Positions 45,601 through 57,330 of a DNA stretch of 64,000 nucleotides are shown one piece after another. Position 1 is the first letter of the stretch; each line of letters opens with the position of its first letter. The DNA lies in contig CM071600.1 of NCBI GenBank assembly GCA_036435485.1, positions 58,587,546 through 58,651,545 on the forward strand, written 5' to 3'. A model generated the notes under the pieces. It was not told where the DNA came from, searched no databases, and was given only the letters and a program-made list of their open reading frames with translations. This stretch comes from Saposhnikovia divaricata (lineage: Eukaryota > Streptophyta > Magnoliopsida > Apiales > Apiaceae). Both the position numbers and the translations under genes were made by a program.

Positions 45601-47299
45601 GGAGAGCGTCAATGGACATTTGTGGTGGAACAGACCCTGATCCTGAAGCACTGTCATGTTGCACAGGCTTCAGCCATTGAGACAAAAAGTGAGAGCTAGA
45701 GCTAGGCAAGCTAGACTCCTCAGTTACAGATGCAACTTCTGTAACCGGATGAAAAGACTCTGCTACTGTTGTCTCCACAGAAGTGGGATGAGTTACAACA
45801 GTAGTTGACACAGGCACAAAGTCTCTAGTTAAAACTAGTGAATCCTCTGTGTTTGTGATGGTGTCATTAGGAGATGCCCCAGCATGCATTCCCTGACCAT
45901 CTAAATGTGGTACCTGGGTGGTGAACAAGGTGTCATGCACCAAGTCACTTGAATCCATTGGCTCATCAAGAGAAAAGAATTCTTGATGATCAATGCCTTG
46001 CTCCTCAATTGCTTGAGTTGCAGGCTCCAAAGAAATATGAGTGGTAGATTCTGGAAGAGAAGTGTGTTGTAGATTAGATTTTGGAAACTCCCCCTGAGAG
46101 ATAGAGGGAGTTTCAATTGTGATGTGCTCTCCACTCAGTGTTGTGCCAGCCTTATCACTCCCATGTGCTGACTCTGTACAAGTAGGTGCATTGGGGAGAA
46201 TGCTTGATTCTATAGATGCACCCTGTTGAGAGGATACACCTAGTGAGTTGTTTACCCCTGATTTTACAACTTCAGTCATTTGGGTGACTGAGGAGGTGGT
46301 TTTAGACTTCTTCTTCTTCTTTGGCCTTAGTAAGGGTGACTCAGGTTCCTCACTTGCTATGCCTAATTCTACAGCCAAGGCTGCTTCAGTTAAGATTTTT
46401 AGAGGTTCAGAAGCTACCTGTTTTCTCTTCTTTTTACTAACATCACCATTTTGAGAGGATGATGCAGTTGTCTCTGTGTTTGGTAAAGTGTTTGGCTGAG
46501 AGGGTTGGTTAGCAGGCCCTGGGTTAGCATTTTGCTCTACTTGCTTGGGCCTAGCTAACTCAGATTTTGAGGCACATATTGGCATGTTGTGGGGGTAAGT
46601 CCTAAATAAAATCTCCATAAGGGGAGTTATTTTGAGCCTTACATCCACATCATTCCTAGTCTCCAAGCTACCAAAAATGAGTTTGGTCATGGATTTCGGA
46701 TAGCCTATTCTATTTTTGTCTAACCCAGGCAATTCAATCAATTTAACATCTATGAAATTAAGTACAGATTGAATAAAGCGAGGGAAGAAAATTTCATTAC
46801 CTCTCTTGGCTGAGTTCTTACCAAGTCTCCCATACAATTCTTGCATTATGATCAAACAAACATCAATCTTTCTCCCATATGCTAGAGCATATCCTATTTG
46901 TTGAACAGGTGTGCTGATTTGATCAAAGCTAGACTTCCTTGCTGTGAAGACTTGAAGAAGAGTGGCAAAGACATAGCTCCATTCCTTCCTCAAGTACTTC
47001 CTATTCAAATTTCCAAGCTTGATTCTATCTGAGTAGTTGATAAAATCAAAGAAATCTTCCAATTCCTAATCAGTTGCTTGACTGTCATACACTCCTTGTT
47101 GTAATCCCAGTGCTTGATTCATATTTTCAGTAGTGATGGTGATTTCCTTGTCCTGAATCTTGCAATAGATTACGTATGAAGTTATTGCATTCTCTAGGGC
47201 CACGACCTCCACAGTAGCAGTTCTCCAAAACTGTTCTACTAAATCTAGATACAGAGTTGGGTTAGCTGAGAGTGCATCCTTGATGTATGATTCAGCCAT
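42624..47299 (-). pseudogene. copia second coding region (post-pol), ~1550 codons
   Basis: Five open blocks read as one gene: 47299-47066, 47062-45530, 45487-44750 and 44746-43814 share a single frame and are split only by stops at 47066 (TAG), 45530 (TAA) and 44750 (TAA); 43964-42624 is one frameshift away. The N-terminal part (YLDLVEQFWRTATV, ENMNQALGLQ, LRKEWSYVFATLLQVFTARK, YGRKIDVCLIIMQELYGRLG, IFFPRFIQSVLNF) resembles the post-pol ORF of copia elements in Asteraceae. Then come a long Ser/Thr/Pro/Glu-rich stretch with KKKRK and KKKKKSK clusters, a coiled-coil-like part (VDALEKEVATLTQSNAHLTD), a Lys/Asp-rich segment (KKKKKDSKDKKDD) and a C-terminal helical domain. Function is unknown. 'Envelope-like' has been used for ORFs in this position, but I see no signal peptide or membrane segment, so I would not call it an envelope. 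Confidence 0.75.
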
Positions 47300-48253
47300 C
47301 CATCGAACGAAGCACTTAAAGTTTGCATTGGGTGCTTCAACATCGTTGGTTATTGCTATGAAATTGGTGTGTTTAGGAATTGTGAGTTAGGTATTTGCCA
47401 TTGTTACACAGAGAGATGAGAAGAGAATGAAGGTTGAAGAAGAAATTTAGCTTTTGACGTTAGGGTTTATAGAGGTTTTGGAACTTTAGCTGCCTGAGAA
47501 ATCGAATGAAATGATTTGAACAGTTGTGGAATTGTATATATGTGAGTGACTTGAGTTGTCGATTAGATATAGGTTTTGTATCGACAAGTCAGTCATTCGA
47601 GAAGTATAAAACAACTATTCGATAAGTCAAGAAAGGCTTATTCGATATCTCAAGCAGTTTGTAACTCACAGCTGGCAGTTATTTAACTCAGAAAATAATT
47701 CTAAGCTAAATAAAATATGTTTTTATGAGCGAAATGAAATTTTGAATATAAATCCAAAAAGCGATTAAGTGTCAGCGAGAAATCAGCCTTTTCAAATGAT
47801 TCGATAACTCAAATACAGTATTCGAGAACTCCATCATTAGAGAACTAAAATACTCTATTCGAGAACTCAAAGTGTGCTAATCGATTTCTCAAAAGACACT
47901 ATTCGAGAACTCAGGAGGGTTCTTGATAGGCCTATTCGAGAACTCGAGCCATGACAAAACAATGAACCATTCGAGAAGTCTGAATTGTCGAACTATACTT
48001 TTCACTCATAAAATTCAATTTTCACCATCTTTTAAAATTTACCAGAAATATTCATTGAAGAATATTCTACTAAATTAAATATTGATTTTCTCAAAATTTC
48101 ACAAAAATTTCAAGCTAAAGATGTATGATTTTCAACATATGCAGCATTGTGGAATATTTATAAATCATAATCCAGCCAATACTTACTTTAGAAATATTGA
48201 GCATTTGATAAAGTAAGTATTTACTGCTGCAACAATCCAGTTGATATATTCAC
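47300..48253. other. spacer between copia pol and second coding region
   Basis: About 950 bp without an ORF. It contains the motif array at 47560-47960. The position upstream of the second coding region fits a promoter or a splice-acceptor region for a separate transcript. Confidence 0.55.
47560..47960. repeat. TTCGAGAA motif array in copia spacer
   Basis: ATTCGAGAACTC, ATTCGAGAAGT, ATTCGATAAGTC and ATTCGATATCTC recur about a dozen times. TTCGAGAA occurs about six times. It is the same motif family as in the LTR array, but on the opposite strand with respect to the element. Confidence 0.82.
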
Positions 48254-49414
48254 TCAGCCAAAATTTGAAGAATTCAGCATTCCAATCTCACTAACCAACC
48301 TTGTGAAGGTGGCTTCATCTAATGGCTTAGTGAATATGTCAGCTAGTTGTTTCTCTGTGGGAACATAATGTAACTCAATGGTTCCATTAGTTGCATGCTC
48401 CCTTATGAAGTGATATCTGATGTCAATGTGCTTTGTCCTAGAATGATTGACAGGATTGAAAACTATAGAGATTGCACTTGTGTTGTCACACATGATTGGA
48501 ATTCTTTCCAACACAAGTCCATAATCTCTAAGTTGGTTTCTGATCCAAAGCACTTGAGCACAGCAACTTCCAGCAGCTATGTACTCAGCTTCAGCTGTGG
48601 AAGTTGACACAGATTGTTGTTTCTTGCTGTACCAAGAGACTAACCTTTGTCCAAGAAACTGGCAGCTACCTGAGGTGCTTTTCCTATCCACTCTGCATCC
48701 AGCATAATCAGCATCAGAATAACCAACCAGATTGAACCCTGTGTCCTTAGGATACCATAACCCCAAGTTTGGTGTGCCCTTCAGATATCTGAAAATCCTC
48801 TTTATTGTTATCATATGTGATTCCTATGGATTTGATTGAAGCCTTGCACACAAGCATGTTGCAAACATGATGTCTGGCCTACTGGCAGTGAGGTAGAGTA
48901 GAGAACCAACCATGCCTCTGTAGATTGAGATATCTACCTTCTTGCCCTTACTATCTTCATCTAACTTGGTGGCAGTGGCCATGGGTGTCTTTGCAGGTGA
49001 GCATTCTTCTAAGTCAAATTTTTTCAATAGATCCTTGATGTATTTGGTTTGACTTATAAAAATGCCATCCTTCCTTTGACTCACTTGCAGCCCAAGAAAG
49101 AATGTTAATTCTCCCATCATACTCATCTCATATCTGCTCTGCATGAGCTTAGAGAATTTCTCACACAGCTTCTCATTTGTAGAGCCAAATATGATATCAT
49201 CCACATAGATTTGAACTAAGATAATATCATCACCATGTTTCTTGTAGATCAGTGTCTTGTCCAGTGTGCCTCTAGAGAATTGATTCTCAAGTAGAAATTG
49301 TGACAATGTGTCATACCATGCCCTAGGAGCTTGCTTAAGTCCATACAATGCTTTAAGAAATCTGTAGACAAAGTAAGGGAATTGTGGATCCTCAAAGCCA
49401 GGTGGCTGTTGCAC
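48254..49414 (-). pseudogene. copia reverse transcriptase (C-terminal part) and RNase H
   Basis: The block 49414-48824 has QQPPGFEDPQFPYFVYRFLK, ALYGLKQAPRAWYDTLSQFL, the catalytic IYVDDIIFGSTN, FLGLQVSQ and YRGMVGSLLYLTASRPDI. A TAG at 48824-48826 (SNP/ESHM) splits it from 48821-48254, which carries IKRIFRYLKGTPNLGLWY, GYSDADYAGCRVDRKSTSG, STAEAEYIAAGSCCAQ and TKHIDIRYHFIRE, all RNase H blocks with catalytic Asp and Glu present. Both blocks share one frame. The end LADIFTKPLDEATFTRLV is typical of copia pol. Confidence 0.92.
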
Positions 49415-50451
49415 ATATACTTCTCTTCCAACTCCCCATTCAGAAATGCACTCTTGACATCCATTTGATAGACCTTGAAATTAGAATGTGCAGCAAATGC
49501 CAAGAAAATTCTGATGGCCTCTAGTCTGGCAACAGGGGCAAAAGTCTCATCATAGTCAATGCCCTCCTGTTGAGAGTATCCTTTTGCAACCAACCTTGCT
49601 TTGTTTCTTATGACTACACCATTTTCATCCATCTTATTCCTTAGAACCCATTTTGTTCCAACAATGGTTCTATCCTTTGGTGCAGGCACAAGTTCCCATA
49701 CTTTGCTTCTTTCAAATTGGTTTAGCTCCTCTTGCATAGCAATTATCCAATCAGGATCCAACAATGCATCTTCAAGTTTCTTAGGCTTAACTTGGGATAG
49801 AAAGCAACCATAGAGACATTCATTTAGAGTTGCTCTCCTTGTTCTCACTCCTGTATTTGGATCTCCAATTATCTGATCTGCAGTATGTGATCTATCCCAT
49901 TTCCTTGTATGTTCAGATTGATTTCTCAGCCTTGATGTTGCTTCATTATCCAGATCATGATCATTTACATTTCCTCCCCCTGTAAAGTTTCCACTAATCA
50001 CAGGTGTGTCTTGGATGCTTGTTTCTTCATTGTTGGTTGACACAGGTTCTTCATTCACTTGAGTTTGTTGAATTGTGGGCTCAAATTCAGTTTCAATCTC
50101 CTCATCAGAATCATCTAGATTGTCAAACTTCAAAGGATCTTTATCTTCATCATTGGCTTCTTCTAATCCAGGTAGTTTGCTGTCATCAAATGTCACATCT
50201 GTGCTTTCCATAACTTTCTTTTGAGTGATGACATAAACTTTGTATGCAATTCTTTCCATAGAGTAGCCAAGAAAAATTCCTTTAAATGCTTTTGCATCAA
50301 ACTTTCCAACATATTCTGAGTTGTCTTTTAAAACAAAGCATTTGCTTCCAAAAGTATGAACATACTTTAGGGTGGGCTTCTTTCCAGTCATCAAGTTGTA
50401 AGGCGTCTTCCAGTGTTTTTGTTGATGAGGGTTCTGTTTTGGATATAGCAT
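49249..50451 (-). pseudogene. copia integrase end and reverse transcriptase N-terminal part
   Basis: Starts after a frameshift near 50405 with LMTGKKPTLKYVHTFGSKC (end of integrase), then an acidic linker, then reverse transcriptase: ALLDPDWIIAMQEELNQFER, VGTKWVLRNKMDENG, ARLVAKGYSQQEGIDYDETF, LEAIRIFLAFAAH and YQMDVKSAFLNGELEE. A frameshift near 49420 moves the rest of the domain into the next block (from 49414). Confidence 0.9.
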
Positions 50452-51512
50452 GCAGTGCTCACAGCCTCAACCCAAAAACATGTAGGCATCTTTGCATCAA
50501 GTAACATTGTTCTAGCAGCCTCAATCAGAGTTCTATTCTTTCTTTCAACAACTCCATTTTGTTGTGGAGTCCTTGGAGCTGAGAATTGTTGAGAAATACC
50601 ATTTTCTTTGCAGAATGCTTCAAGCATGGCATTTCTGAACTCTGTTCCATTATTAATCCTTAATGCAATCACACTTGCATTGTTGGCCTTTGTTTCCTTG
50701 TCAATTTTCTTTATATGCTCAATGATTACTTGGGGAGCCTCATCTTTTGATGCCAGAAATTCTACCCATGTATACCTTGTGAAATCATCAACCATCACCA
50801 GAGCATACTTTTTCCTTCCTAGTGACATAATATTGGCAGGCCCAAACAAGTCCATATGAATTAGTTGTAGGGGCTTGGTTATTGATGTCACTGTCTTTGA
50901 CTTGTGGCTTGATCTTTTCATTTTTCCCTTTTGACAAGCCTCACACACTCCTTCTTGACAGAATTCAAGTGTGGGCATGCCTCTTACTAACTCTCTTTTG
51001 ACCAGAGAATTAATGCCTTTGAAGTTCAAGTGTGATAGCTTCTTATGCCATAGCCAACTATCTTCATTTGATGCTTTTGAGTAAAAGCAACAAATTTTGT
51101 CCTTGTTTGCAGAGTTCGTATTGGCTACAAACAGGCTTCCTTTCCTTACTCCAGATAGAGCAAAGTCACCAGTCTTTTTGTGGGTGATCAAACATTCATC
51201 TTTGTCAAAATTCACTTTGAAGCCTCTGTCAGTAAATTGACCAACACTCAGTAGATTGTGCTTGAGTCCCTTGACCAGTGCTACATTCTCAATGATGACA
51301 TTTCCAATTTCCAACTTGCCATATCCCAGTGTGTTTCCAATGCTGTCATCTCCAAAAGCAACCATTGGGCCAGTCTTCTCCTCATACTGTGATAGCAGGG
51401 CCATATCACTAGTCATATGGTTTGAGCATCCACTGTCCAAAATCCACATGACCTTTCTTTCACTTTCTTTGCCCTGCAAACACAAAGGTATTACTTCTCC
51501 TTTGGTACCCAA
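50391..51512 (-). pseudogene. copia protease remnant and integrase
   Basis: The protease shows MWILDSGCSNHMTSDMALL with active-site D-S-G. The GAG-pre-integrase region has SWLWHKKLSHLNFKGINSL and CEACQKGKMKRSSH (zinc-binding His and Cys). The integrase core has IHMDLFGPANIMSLGRKKY (first Asp), then RINNGTEF where the family has an Asp before NGTEF, and APRTPQQNGVVERKNRTL (the Glu). The second catalytic Asp therefore reads Asn, which should disable integration. The frame ends at a frameshift near 50405. Confidence 0.9.
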
Positions 51513-51667
51513 ACAAGTTTGGGTCCATGTGGCTTATCAACAGTCTTATCATAAACAGCATGCTTATCAATTTTCTTGATGTTAGTCTTCTTGTCACTGT
51601 TAGAAGTCTTAGAATCAGGGTTCTTAGACTTAGGTGACAGAGGCACCTTCCTAACTTTAGGAGGACT

Positions 51668-53992
51668 TTAAGACTTTGTTCTTGTGTAGTGTGTGTGAAC
51701 ATTGTGACTGATGCATCCTTCCATGAATTGTCTTCTCAAATTAAAGCAACTAGTCATTACATTCATGTTACATGGCATACAATCAAATTTATCACAGAAG
51801 GGAGAGTCTCTATGTCTTAAAGGCACAGAGCAATCATAGAATGGTTTAGCAACACTACCAGATGGTTTCTTGCATGCATGAGTTAAATGATTAGTGCTAA
51901 AATAATTTTGACAAACTTTCCTAGGGGCATTGGGCACATAAGCATAGTTGTTGTCCTTGTTAATCCCTAATTTGCCATTCCTGTTTTGTTTCTTTTTAGC
52001 CACTTTCTTCTCAACCTCATTATTCCTAGCTGAAACAAACTTCACAAATTTCTCAAGTCTAGGTTTACCTCCTACTGACTCCTTGGCTTTGGTTTTGACA
52101 TTCTCTCTCTTAGAGGATGCTTGTTGTTCACTTGATTGTGCCTTATCTTCATCATCCAACATTTGCTTAATGAGTAAGGCATCCTCATCAATCTCAAGTG
52201 TTGGTGTTTTAAATATTGGGGTCTCAGCCTTTTTCAAAACCTGAGGCACTTCCTCTTGAACAACAATGTCATCTTCAATGACTGCATAGCCTTTCCTCTG
52301 CTTGAGAGTGTCATAATCAAGTCCAATGGCAGCCTTAGGTCTAGCTAGATTTTTCTCATGGTAGGACTGCAATAGACTAGAGGAATTCTTGAATGTTTTC
52401 AATTTAAATTCATTTTCAGCTAGTTCATCCCTAAGAGCTTTCTCAACTTGACTAGCACATAGAACCTTATTCTTTAGATATTCGATTTCTTGTTTAAGGT
52501 TTTCTATTTGCATAGCAGTTAGTTCTAGTTCCTCATTTCTTTTGTTTAACAGTTCATTCCTAGTGGATAGTTTAGCAATCTCTTCATTAGCAGCAGTCAT
52601 ACTAGTATGAATATTAAACATCTCAACAGATATTTGTTCAACCATAGATTTGTATTCAGAAACAGACATGTCTATAGTAGTGAGGGACGGTACCTGAGAG
52701 TCTGATTCAGATGGTTCTTCCTTGGAGTTGGCCATCAAGGCATAGTTGCAGAATTCTTGTTCTTCTCCATCACTATCAGAATCATCCCAACACTTCCCTT
52801 CAGCTATGTAGGCCTTACCTGGTGCATGCTTCTTTAGCAGAGCCTCATACTTAGCTTCAAGCTCAAGAAACTCCTTATCCTTCTTCTTAGGCTTCTTGCA
52901 TTCACTGGCAAAATGCCCTAGGTCATTGCATCTATAACATCTCACAGATGACCTATCCACATAGCTGGTTTTGAATTTGTTTTTGTTTGCTTTCACAGGT
53001 GCCTTGCTCTTGTTGAATGAATGATTTTGAGATCTATACTTGAAGGGCTGATTCATCTTAAATCTGATGTTTGGGAATTTTCTAGCCATAAAATCATATG
53101 AAGTGTTTTCCATGGCATCCAACTTTTCAAGAGTATAGAACTCATCTTCTTCCTTTTCATCAACAGGTTCAGTCACTTCTTCTTCAGTCTCTTCATCATC
53201 TACTATCTCTTCTATTCTCAGTTGACTTGTAGATGCTTCCAGGTCTTGAACGGATTTGTTGACAATCAAGGCACAGGATGTGTTTATCATTCTACCTTGT
53301 TTGGCTTGGATAGCCCTCTTCTGAAGCAACTCAAGCTCATGAGTTTTTAAAACCCCATAGAGCGCATCATATGTGACTTTGTTCAAATCTCTTTCTCTTA
53401 GAGATATGACCCTTTGCTCTAGATGGTTTGGTGCAGATAGTAGAAATTTCATGTTCAATTCCTTAGTGCTTTAAACCTTCCCATTCATTTGAAGCTCAGT
53501 CACCAGTTTGTGAAATCTCTCAAACATATCAGTAATACTTTCTTTGGACTGTGCCATGAAAGCTTCATACTGTGTGACCAGTATCTGTTTCCTATTTTCT
53601 CTTACCTCCTCTGTCCCTTCACATAACACCTCGATGTGGTTCCACATGTCCTTGGCTGATGTGCATGATGCTATATTAGCAAACATCAACATATCCATGG
53701 AGTCTATGATCAGCAACATGAGATGACTGTCTAGGGCAACCTTCTCCTTCTCTGAGTCCGTCCATTTGGATGGCTCTTTTGCAACATATGATCTAGGAAT
53801 GACTATTGTGCCCACTGTAGATTCAGCAATTTCTTGTTGTGGTACAAATGGACCATTCTTGAGAATGTCAGGGTAGAGAGGATTGGCAGCTTTGATGAAC
53901 AATAGCATTTTTATTTTCCAGAGGTTGTAATTCTCTTTGTCGAATTTAGGGACCTTCACCGTACCTGTAGTCTTTGGTGTATTCGAACTCAT
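51668..53992 (-). pseudogene. copia gag
   Basis: ATG at 53992: KVPKFDKENYNLWKIKMLLF, WTDSEKEKVALDSHLMLLI and MWNHIEVLCEGTEEVRENRK are the UBN2/gag blocks of Sirevirus-type elements. A TAA at 53471 (GKV/STKE) splits it; the same frame goes on with FLLSAPNHLEQRV and a zinc knuckle CYRCNDLGHFASEC (CCHC). A long coiled-coil-like stretch follows (AANEEIAKLSTRNELLNKRN, LKQEIEYLKN), then a second cysteine-rich part (CQNYFSTNHLTHAC). It ends at a TAA at 51668; coding-like sequence goes on in the same frame to about 51490, where pol overlaps in the -1 frame. Confidence 0.9.
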
Positions 53993-54020
53993 GATCGTTT
54001 CCTGTTTAGATTAAACAGCC

Positions 54021-54033
54021 AGCTCTGATACCA
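54021..54033 (-). other. copia primer-binding site
   Basis: Minus-strand TGGTATCAGAGCT is complementary to the 3' end of plant initiator tRNA-Met and lies two bases from the 5' LTR end (ACTCAACA/AG). Confidence 0.93.
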
Positions 54034-54035
54034 CT

Positions 54036-55331
54036 TGTTGAGTATTGAATACGGTAAAAGAATACAGAGGGGGGGTGAATGGATTCTTGAACTTTTCTTT
54101 GTTCTTGAATCTTTGCAGCAAGATATGTGTTGAATGTGTGAGATATGTAAGTACAGATAACAAAGACAAACACAACACAATATCACTTTAATCTAATATT
54201 TTATTAGTTAAAGATTTTGCTACAATTTGTGAATACAAATGGTAGTATTCTCAGCTTCATTTTTCTTAGAGAGATATTTCTTGAGATGTATATTGAAAAA
54301 CTTATCACTCTCTCTCTCTCTCTGTAGCTAAGGAAGTGAGGTTGTATCCTTATAGACATGGATACACCTACTTACTACAAATAAGGTAGGTAAACAAAAT
54401 ACTTTCCAGTCTGTCTATCTTATTTGAGTAAGAGTCCAAACGGTTACAGATTTGACTTTGCAAAGCCTGTTCAGATCCACTTCTTTAGCTCCTTGTCCCT
54501 TTGTCTTATCTCTCCAAGCTTCTTTGTAGGCTTTCCAAACTGCTTTATAGTACATAGTCAAATAAAGCGTCTTGGCTTGTTGCAGGTTTCTGACTTGTAC
54601 AATTCTTCAGTATTTTGTCTCCACGAATGTATTCGAGAAGTGGCTAAGTGATTGATTCGAGAACTCGAATTGACTTAATCGATAACTCTGAGTTCTCGAA
54701 TAGTGTTATATTGACATATCGAATCACTTCTCGAATAGCTCTTTTCTCTGGGACTCCTTGAGATATCGAATAGAGCATTTTGACATATCGAATCCCTGAG
54801 ATGTCGAATAGCTTCTTTAGTCCTTGAGATATCGAATAGATCATTGACTTGTTGACTCTTAGAGAACTCGAATGATGCTTTGACTTGTTGACTCCATGAG
54901 TTCTCGAATAGAGTAATAGACATATCGAATCTCTGAGATATCGAATGAGATACCGAACAGTGTATTCAGAGATATCGAATAGTGTCTTCTGAGATATCGA
55001 ATCTCTGACTTCTCAAATGCTAGACTTCTCGAATAGACAAATGTACTTCTCGAATTGGTACTTAGGCAAATTCTTCTTTTCTTCAAATCCCAACTGTGAT
55101 TATTTGGCAGTCTTTATCTCCTTGCTTGAGGCATGAACCTTGGAACTTCTTTCAAGCATTATTCTTGACTTTATAGTTACAGTAACACAACTAGAATTTG
55201 ATGCCTATTACAAGTACAGAACAAATAGAAACTCTACAACTAGAGGTTCCCTCAGTTAAGAGGTCATGTAGGTAATGCATAGCATTACACATACTTAGGC
55301 TTGTTATTAGATGTATTCAGGCATGCCTCTG
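54036..55331 (-). repeat. copia 5' LTR, interrupted
   Basis: Nearly identical to 41161-42464 up to GCATGCCTCTG, where the chromovirus is inserted. The remaining ~9 bases (TGACTAACA) should follow that element outside the window. The motif array lies at about 54628-55053. Confidence 0.95.
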
Positions 55332-56559
55332 TGTAACACCCCCAGATTCGGGGTCCGGGATCCGGTGGTTACGGTTTCCAATTCTGTCCATAACAATTGA
55401 ACTTTCCTTAACATAAAATAAATTACGTCTCTATAACCCAACACAACAATATAAAACACACCCGTTATAGTCCCAGAGATGAAATCAGAGTAACAATCAA
55501 ATTTTTATTAATCACATTATGAGTTCTTACAATCCAAAAGGATTTCAATATAAATACATACTCTTTGCCATCCATTTACATAAGTCATACTAGACCATAT
55601 TCTTGGTACTGAAAGAATAAATATACCCTACCAATAGCTTCTTCTTCAGCTCTGGTAGTCTCATCGTCCTCGCCCGCATCGAGTGCGCCTTGTGCGAGTC
55701 ATCTGGTCTAGCTGTTGTTGTGATATAATAATAAAGCAAGGGTGAGCAATAGCCCACCAACAATAATATATAACTGAACGATAATGTATAAAAGTTCAAA
55801 AGTATCTTTCAAACCATATGCCATGCATTTACGAAAATGATGCCAGTATAATATGAACGATGAAGTTACAGGGTAACTTAAAGTTTTTGTTTGTAGAAAT
55901 ATCTGCTACATCAAAAGTAAGCGAGATATTCTCATTGTTATTAAGAAGAGGAACTGGCATGAAAAGGTTGCAATTCCAGTTATGAACACTTTTCCAGCTC
56001 TGCCAACAGTAATCATGTTGCAGGAAATAAATAAGTTTGGATGATGAACCAATGATGGAGTATTCACCGCGCCCGCTGTTCCAATCTTGATGATCAGTCG
56101 AGATCGTACAGCTCAATTTAGATTTACTACCGGTAGAAGGAAGAACTGACGGCTTTACTTGTATACCGCCTTGCTAGCTCTCCCCGGCCAACGGTTGGGC
56201 CAAAGGGGATGGACCGGCGCTACTCGGCCTCTTACACGACTCCTAGTTCAAATAGAATTCATGATTCTGAATGTAACGTTCGTCCCCCTTTCCCCAAGTA
56301 TAATACTTGTTGATAAGACTCCACAAAGTAGTCGTATCTAGTTGGAAAGGAAAATTTACCAATAACTCCCAAGCTATTACTTGGTAACGGATATCAACTT
56401 GTTCCAGTAATCTTACCCCTCGAAAGATGAGAAGGTAAGCAACGACTTAATAAGTCAACAGCACCCGAGTTGCGAGTGAAGGGAATACTTTATGACCGGG
56501 AAGTCGACAAGATAAATAACATATTCCAAGTAAGGTTCCCTTATTATTAAGGAGATAGA

Positions 56560-57330
56560 CTCAAAGAAGAATGATGTCTGAGAACCTTTCTTGATATAAG
56601 ATTAATAATAATATGACTCCGAAATATTTTCTGTAATAATCGAAGAAGATAAACCTTATCGAGGTTATTCTAAGTATGGAATAAATATTCAGAAAATATT
56701 TATTGAGTTTAAAATATTTAAAGAATATTTGGGAATATGAAAGAATATCTTTAATCAGAGTATTTCTCAAAATAATCCCTGAAGAAATATCAGGAGAATA
56801 TTTATTGAATAAATAAATATTTAAATGAATATTCAAAACAATATTCATTAATTAATAAGACCTGAAAAGAATATTTAAGGTAATATTCATAATTAATTAG
56901 GAATTTAAATGAATATTCAAAAGGAATATTCATTTAGTGAATAATATCCTAAATGAATATCAAGTAATATTCATTTAGTAATCCAAGCCTTAAGGAATAT
57001 TCGAGATAATATTCGATAATTAAATCAAGCTTCAGATGAATATTAAAATAATATTCATCAAGTATTTAATATCTTAAATGAATAATCAAAAGTAATATTT
57101 ATTTAATAAAATAATATTCTAAAAGAATATCCAAATAATATTCATTTAGTAGTCTTATCTTTAGAAGAATATTCGAAATAATAGTCGATAATCAATTTCT
57201 CTGAATGAATATTGAGAAATATTATTCGTTGAATAGTTACGTTCAAATAATTATTTGAAGTAAGGATCGTTAAAATAATTAGGCTCGAACGAATATTCAA
57301 ATAATATTCGTCGCCCAAATAATAGAAAAT
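56560..57330. repeat. GAATATTC-rich palindromic array
   Basis: ATGAATATTCAAAA and AATATTCATTTAGTAA-like blocks recur about every 60-70 bp over ~0.8 kb. GAATATTC is itself a palindrome, and neighbouring AATGAATATT...AATATTCATT form longer inverted repeats. Strongly AT-rich and non-coding. Confidence 0.8.

Larger units (their letters stand above)
41161..55331 (-). mobile_element. Ty1/copia element with long post-pol reading frame
   Basis: LTRs at 41161-42464 and 54036-55331 (the right one cut by the chromovirus), PBS TGGTATCAGAGCT (initiator tRNA-Met type) at 54021-54033 and polypurine tract TTTGGGGGAGAT next to the left LTR. On the minus strand, gag, protease, integrase, reverse transcriptase and RNase H follow in copia order, then a spacer and a ~4.7 kb second coding region before the 3' LTR. 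That layout is typical of the SIRE/Maximus lineage (Sireviruses). The LTRs differ at only about 15 places by hand count over ~1.3 kb, so insertion was recent, yet all coding parts carry lesions. TTATG (41156-41160) is the expected left target repeat; the right one is outside the window. Confidence 0.93.

Noticed and set aside
42624..47299. Viral-type envelope protein
   Set aside because: The position fits so-called env-like ORFs, but no signal peptide, membrane segment or glycoprotein features are visible.
54021..54033. tRNA gene
   Set aside because: Only the complement of a tRNA 3' end is present (primer-binding site); no cloverleaf.
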